The notes under the pieces were generated by a model, which saw nothing but the letters and a program-made list of their open reading frames with translations, was not told where the DNA came from and ran no database searches. DNA of 16,796 bases. Source: Methylocapsa sp. (lineage in GTDB: Bacteria; Pseudomonadota; Alphaproteobacteria; Rhizobiales; Beijerinckiaceae). The stretch covers positions 339 to 17,134 of the forward strand of contig PLUZ01000546.1 of assembly GCA_003162995.1 (NCBI GenBank). Reading direction: 5' to 3'. Within the stretch, counting starts at the first letter, position 1; every line of letters starts with the position of its first letter. Positions 7,968 through 14,500 of the stretch are shown here, piece after piece. Made by a program: the position numbers and the translations under genes.

Positions 7968-9148
7968 GCTACTCTGAGCCAACAAGTGATCTCCATCACA
8001 CGGACACCGCGCCGGGCGACCAGCGCCTCGATGGCGCAGAGATCGCCGAGGGAGTTAAGAGCTACCTGGTAGGACTTGGGCTCGCGATCCTGCTCACCAT
8101 TGTGTCCTTCTTCATCTCGGGCACCACACTCGTCTGGGGTCCGAGTATTCCTGTCGCCCTGGTCGTTCTCACAATCGCGCAGATGGGCGTTCACCTCGTC
8201 TTCTTCCTCCACATCACAACCGGCCCAGATAACGTCAACAATGTTATGGCGCTTGCCTTCGGCGTGCTGATCGTCCTGCTGCTCCTCACCGGTTCGCTCT
8301 GGATCATGGCGCATCTGAACCACAACATGGCGTCCATAAATCAGATCATGGAGATGCAGCTCGAACGTGGTCCGGAGGTCCGCACTGTGACTGCGAGCGG
8401 CATCGTCGGTCCCACCGCAACCGCGCCGGTCGGCGCGCGCGCGTCCGGCGTGATCCAGGCGCTCTATTGCGACGCCAACAGGCAAGTGAAGGCGGGCCAG
8501 CTCTGCGCGAAAGTCGATCCCCGGCCCTATCAAATCATTGTCGATCAAAGCAAGGCCTACCTTGCAGCAGCCGAGGCTCGGCTCGAAAAGGCCAATGCGG
8601 ATCTCGCCCAGGCGAAAGCGGCCTTCGAGAGTCATGAGGCCCTAGAGAAGCGTCAGGCCATTTCCCGGAAAGCGATTGACAAGTCGCGCAAGGCCTTCGA
8701 GAGGGCGCAGACGCTGACAGAGCGCGACGAGGCAAGGGTCGCTGAGCTCCAAGCGGCGCTTCATGCCGCCGAGACCAACCTCGGTGAAACAGATATCGTT
8801 TCGCCGATTGACGGAACAGTGGTCTCGCGCAACGTCGAAGTGGGCGAGACGGTCGCGGCGGACTCAGAAACGCCGCCACTTTTCGTCATCGCCGCAGATC
8901 CCACCCTCGCTCACATCGACGCCATTATCATCGAAAAGGACAGCGGCGAGGTCAAGCTCGGTGATAAAGTGTCGTTCACCGTCGAGGCTTATCCGAACCG
9001 CAAGTTCTCCGGCACGGTGACGCAAATCCGGCCATCGGCGCAAACACATGAGCCCGCCGCGACCTACGACATTGTGATCAGTGCGCCGAATACAGATCTT
9101 TTGCTCGAGTCCGGCATGGCGGCAACGATCAGGATCGTGATCGAATGA
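7964..9148 (+). CDS. cyoD: Fusion of quinol oxidase subunit IV (CyoD) with a MacA/HlyD-type periplasmic adaptor
   Basis: One uninterrupted 394-residue frame joins two proteins normally encoded separately. Residues about 28-123 are CyoD: EGVKSYLVGLGLA, three helices (about 35-53, 60-81, 95-117), HLVFFLHI and the ending SLWIMAHLNHNM. After a short linker (124-140), a membrane-fusion protein begins with TASGIV (143-148). It continues with a lipoyl half (about 150-190, ending KVDPRPYQ), a heptad-rich coiled-coil hairpin (about 195-272), the second lipoyl half with SPIDGTVVSRNVEVGETV (280-297), and a beta-barrel to 394 including SFTVEAYPNRKFSGTV. This matches MacA-like adaptors minus their N-terminal anchor. 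Known CyoD topology puts the C-terminus in the periplasm, where an adaptor works. The ATG overlaps the cyoC stop. No pump or TolC-like gene follows. Function of the adaptor half is unknown; cyoD symbol applies to the N-terminal half. Confidence 0.92.
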   Translation: MSYSEPTSDLHHTDTAPGDQRLDGAEIAEGVKSYLVGLGLAILLTIVSFFISGTTLVWGPSIPVALVVLTIAQMGVHLVFFLHITTGPDNVNNVMALAFGVLIVLLLLTGSLWIMAHLNHNMASINQIMEMQLERGPEVRTVTASGIVGPTATAPVGARASGVIQALYCDANRQVKAGQLCAKVDPRPYQIIVDQSKAYLAAAEARLEKANADLAQAKAAFESHEALEKRQAISRKAIDKSRKAFERAQTLTERDEARVAELQAALHAAETNLGETDIVSPIDGTVVSRNVEVGETVAADSETPPLFVIAADPTLAHIDAIIIEKDSGEVKLGDKVSFTVEAYPNRKFSGTVTQIRPSAQTHEPAATYDIVISAPNTDLLLESGMAATIRIVIE

Positions 9149-9565
9149 CGCGTGACGCCCTGCGCGCGCCCAATCAGGCATTACGCTATTCGCCTATGGA
9201 TCTAGACTAGCAATCCCCAGCGGTGGTGCCAGTCTAAAGGTGCTGTCGCTACCATAAACTCGATCTCGCTGGGGTCCAGCCGCGACTCGGGCGATTGTCG
9301 CTTCCTAAATTTAGAATAGAGCATATGACGATGGAGGCTGTCCCTGTCGGAAATCAAATTCGAGGCATTGTCACGTTCATCCGTTTTACTTATCAATAGG
9401 CTGGGGCGCTCAAAGTCAGGATCTATCCGCCCACTTCCCACAACCTACCAAAATGCTAAGTGTGATTCCGCTGGCCCGCCGGGAAGCTGTCGGCAAAGTG
9501 GACCGGTGGCATTACTGCACCCCTAGACCATTGACGTCATCCGCTCGCGGAGTTTCAATGCCGCG
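9149..9565. other. Intergenic region between cyo and glucuronate operons
   Basis: This 417 bp gap is visibly less GC-rich than its flanks. It holds the candidate uxaC promoter listed separately and an 8-bp palindrome TGACGTCA at 9532-9539, 26 bp before the uxaC start, which could be part of an operator. A 79-codon minus-strand frame (9202-9441) has no recognisable domain or ribosome site, so I do not call it. I see no clear hairpin terminator for the cyo operon. Confidence 0.5.
9368..9396 (+). promoter_or_regulatory. Candidate sigma70 promoter for the glucuronate operon
   Basis: TTGTCA (9368-9373) and TATCAA (9391-9396) are separated by exactly 17 bp, matching 5/6 and 4/6 of the consensus hexamers. 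Transcription would start near 9403, giving a leader of about 160 nt before uxaC. Found by eye; no supporting data. Confidence 0.3.
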
Positions 9566-10981
9566 ATGACCTGGCCGCTTCGGCTTGATGCCGATCGCTT
9601 CTTTCCCGCCGACCCAGCCACGCGGAGCCTCTCGCGGCGGCTGTTCGCCGAAGTTGAGCGCGTGCCGATCCTAAGTCCGCACGGCCACTGCGATCCGGCG
9701 TGGTTCGCCCTCGACCAGCCGTTCGAGGATGCCGTTAGCCTGCTTCTTTGGCCGGACCACTACATCCTGCGCCTCCTGTTCAGCCAGGGCGTTTCGCTGG
9801 AATGCCTGGGCCTGCGGCCTCACGACAATGCACCCTTTGAAACCGACCGGCGCGCCATCTGGCGACGCTTCGCCGGCCACTACCGGCTGTTTCGCGGCAC
9901 GCCCTCACGGCTTTGGCTCGACCATGTCTTCGCCGATGTATTTGGCATCGAGGTTCGGCTGGAGCCGGAAACCGCCAATTATTATTTCGACGCCATCAGT
10001 GCCGCTCTCGAGAATGCGGCATTCCGGCCTCGCGCGCTCTTCGAGCGCTTCGGCATCGAGGTTCTGGCGACCACCGAAGCGGCACTTGATCCGCTCAAGC
10101 ATCACGCCGCGATCCGGGCGTCGGGCTGGCCGGGGCGAGTGATCACGACCTTCCGCCCCGATGACATCGTCGACCCGGACCGCGAGGATTTTGCCATCAA
10201 TTTGGGGCGGCTTGGCGAGCTGACCGGCGAGAACGCCAGCCAGTGGAGCGGCTATCTCGCTGCGATCGCCGCGCGCCGCGCCCTCTTCCGCGCCCACGGG
10301 GCAAGCGCGAGCGACCACGGCCATCCGACTGCGCGCACGGCCGATCTTCCGAAAGTCGAGGCGCAAGCCCTGCTGGACCGCATCCTGCGCGGGCGCGCGG
10401 AACGAGGCGACGCCGAGCTGTTTCGCGCCCAGATGCTGACTGAGATGGCTTTGATGGCGTGCGACGACGGCATGGTCATGCAGTTGCACGCAGGCTCCTG
10501 GCGCAATCATAATCCATGGCTTTTGCGCTGGTTCGGCCCCGATAAGGGAGCCGACATTCCAACGCGCACCGACTACGTCGGCGCCTTGAAGCCCCTCCTC
10601 GATCGAATCGGGGCGCGCGCCGATTTCACCCTGATCCTGTTCACCCTGGATGAGAGCGCCTACGCCCGCGAGCTGGCACCGCTAGCCGGCCATTATCCCT
10701 GCCTGCGGCTCGGTGCCCCGTGGTGGTTCCACGATTCCCCCGAGGGCATGCTTCGCTTTCGCCGCCAGACCACCGAGACGGCAGGATTTTACAACACTGC
10801 GGGCTTCACCGACGACACTCGTGCGTTCCTGTCGATTCCCGCCCGCCACAACCTCGCGCGGCGGATCGACTGCGGCTACCTTGCCGAGTTGGTCGTCACG
10901 GGCCGGCTCGATGAGGACGAGGCCGCCGAGATCGCGATCGATCTTGCCTACAACCTCGCCAAGACGGCATACCGGCTGTGA
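9566..10981 (+). CDS. uxaC: Uronate (glucuronate) isomerase
   Basis: Cytoplasmic isomerase converting D-glucuronate to D-fructuronate (and D-galacturonate to D-tagaturonate), amidohydrolase superfamily. The 471-residue length is typical. The N-terminal metal-site motif SPHGHCDP (37-44) carries His39 and His41. The family ending is clear: WWFHDSPEGMLRFRRQ, then NTAGFTDDTRAFLSIPARH and CGYLAELVVTGRL. The start ATG at 9566 follows a GGAG about 14 nt upstream, a loose ribosome site; a nearby ATG at 9558 is out of frame and stops at once. It is the first gene of a pathway-ordered operon, and its stop overlaps the GTG start of the reductase by 4 bp. The next genes handle fructuronate and mannonate, so glucuronate is the likely substrate. 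Confidence 0.96.
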   Translation: MTWPLRLDADRFFPADPATRSLSRRLFAEVERVPILSPHGHCDPAWFALDQPFEDAVSLLLWPDHYILRLLFSQGVSLECLGLRPHDNAPFETDRRAIWRRFAGHYRLFRGTPSRLWLDHVFADVFGIEVRLEPETANYYFDAISAALENAAFRPRALFERFGIEVLATTEAALDPLKHHAAIRASGWPGRVITTFRPDDIVDPDREDFAINLGRLGELTGENASQWSGYLAAIAARRALFRAHGASASDHGHPTARTADLPKVEAQALLDRILRGRAERGDAELFRAQMLTEMALMACDDGMVMQLHAGSWRNHNPWLLRWFGPDKGADIPTRTDYVGALKPLLDRIGARADFTLILFTLDESAYARELAPLAGHYPCLRLGAPWWFHDSPEGMLRFRRQTTETAGFYNTAGFTDDTRAFLSIPARHNLARRIDCGYLAELVVTGRLDEDEAAEIAIDLAYNLAKTAYRL

Positions 10982-12369
10982 CGGCGAGGCTCAGCGCCGC
11001 GACACTCGACCGCGCGGCCGGCCCGGTTCGGCGGCCCGGCTATGATTTCAGCCGGCTGCGGCCGGGCATCGTCCATCTTGGCCTCGGCGCCTTTCACAGA
11101 GCGCATCAGGCCGTATTCACCGAGGACGCGATTTTGGCCGAACGGGGAGACTGGGGCGTAATTGGCGTCTCTTTGCGGCACCCCGACATCGCCGAAGCTC
11201 TTTGTCCGCAGGACTGCCTCTACACGGTCGAGATGCTATCGGAGGCACCGCAGTACCGCATTATCGGCGTCGTTCGCCGCGCCCTCGCCGCAATGGCGCA
11301 ACCAGCAGATGTTCTGGCGGCGCTGGCCGCGCCCGAAATCCATGTGATCAGTCTGACAGTCACCGAGAAAGGCTATACTCTGGCGCCCCAAGGCGGGCTC
11401 GATGAATCTCATCCAGATATTGTCCATGATTTGGCCGAGCCGGATCATCCGCGTTCGACGATCGGATGTCTCGTGCATGGCCTCGCCGAGCGCCGTAGAA
11501 GGGGGAGTGGACCCGTGACCGTGCTGAGTTGCGACAACCTCGCCGGCAACGGTCGCAAGCTCGAGGCGGCCGTCCTCGCGTTTGCCGCCCGGCGCGACGC
11601 TAAAGGAGAAGACGGGCTCACGCACTGGATCGGCAAGAACGCCGCATTTCCCAATACCATGGTCGACTGCATCGTCCCCGCGGCGACGCAGGCGAGCCGG
11701 GATCGAATTGCGCTTGCACTGGGGCTGATCGACGAAGCCAGCGTCAGCCGCGAGCCTTTCGCACAATGGGTGATCGAGGACCGGTTCAAAGGGCCGCGTC
11801 CAGCCTGGGAGAAGGCGGGCGCCGAGATTGTCGGCGACGTGGGAACCCATGAACGCCTCAAGCTGCATGTGCTGAACGCCTGCCATTCGGCGCTGGCCTA
11901 TCTGGGGCTCCTGCGGGGTCATAGACTGGTGCGTGAAGCGATCGCCGATCCGGAGCTGTCCAGTTTCGTCGACTCCATGGTCGCTGACGAAGTGGCGCCC
12001 GCTCTGCCCGAATTGCCGGTTGCCGATTATTGGAGGAAGGTCCGCAGGCGCTTCGCCAATCCGATGATCGATCACAGGCTGGTCCGGATCGGCGAGGACG
12101 GCTCGACCAAGCTCGCGGAGCGCGTCCTTCCGCTCGTGATCGCCAATGCCCCCGCCGGGCGGCCAACCGGGCGGCTCGCTTCGGTCGTGCGCGCTTGGCT
12201 CAATCTCGCTGGCGATGGCGTCGTGAAGGACCCTCAAGGAGCGCGGCTGGCAAAATGGGCCGCTGCGGGCCGGGACATGGCGGCAGCCCTTGACGATGCG
12301 CTGCTGTTTCCGGCGCCGTTTCGCGCCGATCCAGCGATCCGCGCGGCGTTCTTGCGGGAGACCGGCTGA
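10978..12369 (+). CDS. uxuB: D-fructuronate reductase, mannitol dehydrogenase family
   Basis: NAD-dependent polyol-specific long-chain dehydrogenase, 463 residues, predicted to reduce D-fructuronate to D-mannonate. The nucleotide-binding motif GLGAFHRAHQ is at 35-44, followed by SCDNLAGNG (184-192), FPNTMVD (224-230) and KLHVLNACHS (295-304), which holds the catalytic Lys295 and conserved Asn300 and His303. The family also contains mannitol, arabinitol and tagaturonate dehydrogenases. The assignment to fructuronate rests on neighbours: isomerase before, mannonate dehydratase and KDG kinase after. The start is GTG, overlapping the uxaC stop by 4 bp (GTGA). The stop shares one base with the kdgK ATG (TGATG). 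A large minus-strand open frame lies opposite but is a GC-rich shadow. Confidence 0.92.
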   Translation: MTARLSAATLDRAAGPVRRPGYDFSRLRPGIVHLGLGAFHRAHQAVFTEDAILAERGDWGVIGVSLRHPDIAEALCPQDCLYTVEMLSEAPQYRIIGVVRRALAAMAQPADVLAALAAPEIHVISLTVTEKGYTLAPQGGLDESHPDIVHDLAEPDHPRSTIGCLVHGLAERRRRGSGPVTVLSCDNLAGNGRKLEAAVLAFAARRDAKGEDGLTHWIGKNAAFPNTMVDCIVPAATQASRDRIALALGLIDEASVSREPFAQWVIEDRFKGPRPAWEKAGAEIVGDVGTHERLKLHVLNACHSALAYLGLLRGHRLVREAIADPELSSFVDSMVADEVAPALPELPVADYWRKVRRRFANPMIDHRLVRIGEDGSTKLAERVLPLVIANAPAGRPTGRLASVVRAWLNLAGDGVVKDPQGARLAKWAAAGRDMAAALDDALLFPAPFRADPAIRAAFLRETG

Positions 12370-13295
12370 TGCAAGCCGTCTGCATCGGCGAATGCATGGC
12401 GGAGCTGCGGCAAGCCGATCAAGGCCTTTACGCGCTGGGCTTCGCCGGCGACGCCTACAACGCCGCCGTCTATCTGAAGCGCTCGGCGCCGCAGGTGCAT
12501 GTGAACTTCCTCACCGCGACAGGCGAGTCTACGCTCAGCCGCGCGATGCGCGAGCACTTCGCCGCCGAGGGGGTGGAGGACGCGCTTGCTTTCATCGCCA
12601 AAGATCGCGAGATAGGCCTCTACATGATCGAACTCGACGCGGCGGGCGAGCGGCGCTTCCATTATTGGCGCTCGGCCTCGGCCGCGCGCTGCTGGCTCCA
12701 GCTTCTGATGCAGAACGGCGGCGCGGCTCGCTTGGCGGGCACAGATCTTGTCTGTCTCTCTGGCGTTTCGCTGGCGATCCTGCCTGACGACGCGGCGCGG
12801 ACCGCGGCTATAGAACTCTTTGGGTCGCTGAAGGATCGCGTAGGAAAGATCGCCTTTGATACCAACCTCCGCCCGTCGCTGTGGCGTAACCTTGACGCGG
12901 CGCGGGCAGCGATCGCGCCGATGATCCGCATCGCCGATGTTTTTCGTGCCAGCGCCGAGGATGCAGCCTTGCTTACCGGCGCCCGCGAGCCCGAAACTCA
13001 GATCGGCGCTCTCCGCGCTGGTGGGGCGCATGAAATCGTACTCACACTTGGCGCGGAAGGCTGCATCGTAGCGACGAAAGATGGCGCTGCCGCGCTGCCC
13101 GCGTTTGCTGTCGAGGTCAAAGACACGTCCGGCGCCGGCGACGCCTTTACCGGCGCCTATCTCGCCGCGCGGCTGAGCGGCGCGGCACCGGTTGACGCGG
13201 CCGCGGCCGCGCTCAAAGTCGCTTCGCGTGTCGTGACCTATCCCGGCGCCATCGCGCCCCGCGAAATCTCCCATCCGGAGGCAAGACGATGCTGA
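12369..13295 (+). CDS. kdgK: 2-keto-3-deoxygluconate kinase (PfkB family)
   Basis: Phosphorylates 2-keto-3-deoxy-D-gluconate (KDG) with ATP to KDPG. It has 308 residues, normal for PfkB-family KDG kinases. The substrate-site segment [14 protein letters not shown] is at 25-38 and YWRSASAAR at 99-107, as in known KDG kinases. The PfkB signature [13 protein letters not shown] is at 252-264, with the anion hole and catalytic base Asp257. The start ATG shares one base with the uxuB stop, and the gene ends 7 bp inside manD. In the pathway it acts after mannonate dehydratase, although it is encoded before it. Other PfkB sugar kinases are possible but the context makes KDG very likely. Confidence 0.93.
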   Translation: MQAVCIGECMAELRQADQGLYALGFAGDAYNAAVYLKRSAPQVHVNFLTATGESTLSRAMREHFAAEGVEDALAFIAKDREIGLYMIELDAAGERRFHYWRSASAARCWLQLLMQNGGAARLAGTDLVCLSGVSLAILPDDAARTAAIELFGSLKDRVGKIAFDTNLRPSLWRNLDAARAAIAPMIRIADVFRASAEDAALLTGAREPETQIGALRAGGAHEIVLTLGAEGCIVATKDGAAALPAFAVEVKDTSGAGDAFTGAYLAARLSGAAPVDAAAAALKVASRVVTYPGAIAPREISHPEARRC

Positions 13296-14500
13296 AAATC
13301 ACCGACGCCCGCGTCATCGTCACCTGCCCGGGGCGCAACTTCGTCACCCTAAGGATAGAGACGCGCGGCGGTCTGCACGGTCTCGGCGACGCCACCTTGA
13401 ATGGGCGCGAGCTGGCGGTGGCGAGCTATCTGACCGGCCACATAATCCCAGCTCTGATCGGCCGCGACGCGCAAGCGATCGAGGACATCTGGCAATATTT
13501 CTATCGCGGCGCCTATTGGCGGCGGGGACCGGTGACCATGTCCGCCATCGCGGCGGTTGATACGGCGCTCTGGGACATCAAGGCCAAGCAAGCGGGTTTG
13601 CCGCTTTACCAGATCCTCGGCGGCGCGAGCCGGACCGGAGTGATGGTCTATGGCCACGCCAATGGGAGCAGCATCGAGGAAACCGTGGCCGAAGCCCAGC
13701 GCTACCAGACGATGGGCTATAGGGCGATCCGGCTGCAATCGGGCGTCCCAGGCCTCGCCGCGACCTATGGGGTCTCGCGCGATAAATTATTCTATGAACC
13801 GGCCGACGCCGCTTTGCCGACCGAAACCATCTGGTCTAGCGCGAAATATCTTCCAACGGTCGCAAAACTGTTCGAGGCCGCGCGAGAAGCGCTTGGGTGG
13901 GACATTCATTTGCTGCATGACGGGCATCATCGGCTGACGCCGATCGAGGCTGGCCGCTTGGGCCGAGACCTCGAACCCTATCGGCCGTTCTGGCTGGAGG
14001 ACGCGACACCGGCGGAGAATCCGGCGGCGTTCCGGCTGATCCGGCAGCACACAACCACGCCACTCGCGGTGGGCGAGGTGTTCAATTCGATCTGGGACGC
14101 CAAGCTGCTAATCGAGGAGCAGCTCATTGATTACATCCGCACCACCGTCCTGCATGCGGGCGGGATTACGCATCTGCGCCGCATCGCGAGCCTTGCCGAC
14201 CTCTATGGCGTTCGCACCGGCTGCCATGGCGCGACCGACCTGTCGCCGGTGTGCATGGGCGCGGCGCTGCACTTCGACCTCTGGGTCCCCAATTTCGGGA
14301 TTCAGGAATATATGCGCCATTCCGCCGAGACCGATGCCGTGTTTCCGCATGCCTACAGCTTCAACGACGGGGCCCTGCACCCGGGTGAGGCGCCTGGCCA
14401 TGGCGTCGACATCGACGAGAAGCTGGCGGCGGAATACCCTTATCGGCCGGCCAGCCTTCCGATCAACCGGCTCGAAGACGGGACGATGCACAATTGGTGA
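13289..14500 (+). CDS. manD: D-mannonate dehydratase, enolase superfamily (ManD/RspA-like)
   Basis: Mg-dependent dehydratase turning D-mannonate into 2-keto-3-deoxygluconate, 403 residues, the family length. The mandelate racemase/enolase fold is visible: capping domain 1-110, then a barrel with metal ligands Asp211, Glu237 (LEDATPAE) and Glu263 (VGEVF). Candidate acid/base residues are Arg148 and Tyr160, with His213 on the HDGHHR strand and His313 in [10 protein letters not shown]. The C-terminal MHNW matches the ManD subgroup. It is unrelated to UxuA, which does the same step in E. coli. Some ManD-like proteins have poor mannonate activity, but the surrounding uxaC-uxuB-kdgK genes argue for a true catabolic dehydratase. 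A GGAGG ribosome site lies inside the kdgK end; overlap is 7 bp. The stop overlaps the next GTG by 4 bp. Confidence 0.92.
   Translation: MLKITDARVIVTCPGRNFVTLRIETRGGLHGLGDATLNGRELAVASYLTGHIIPALIGRDAQAIEDIWQYFYRGAYWRRGPVTMSAIAAVDTALWDIKAKQAGLPLYQILGGASRTGVMVYGHANGSSIEETVAEAQRYQTMGYRAIRLQSGVPGLAATYGVSRDKLFYEPADAALPTETIWSSAKYLPTVAKLFEAAREALGWDIHLLHDGHHRLTPIEAGRLGRDLEPYRPFWLEDATPAENPAAFRLIRQHTTTPLAVGEVFNSIWDAKLLIEEQLIDYIRTTVLHAGGITHLRRIASLADLYGVRTGCHGATDLSPVCMGAALHFDLWVPNFGIQEYMRHSAETDAVFPHAYSFNDGALHPGEAPGHGVDIDEKLAAEYPYRPASLPINRLEDGTMHNW

Noticed and set aside
9202..9441. 79-codon minus-strand frame in the intergenic spacer
   Set aside because: No recognised domain and no ribosome site; kept only as a possible remnant in the findings.
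11236..12237. 333-codon minus-strand frame opposite uxuB
   Set aside because: High-GC shadow; the plus strand encodes a complete dehydrogenase with all family motifs.
12234..13274. 346-codon minus-strand frame opposite kdgK
   Set aside because: High-GC shadow, Arg/Gly-rich with no domain; kdgK on the plus strand is clear.
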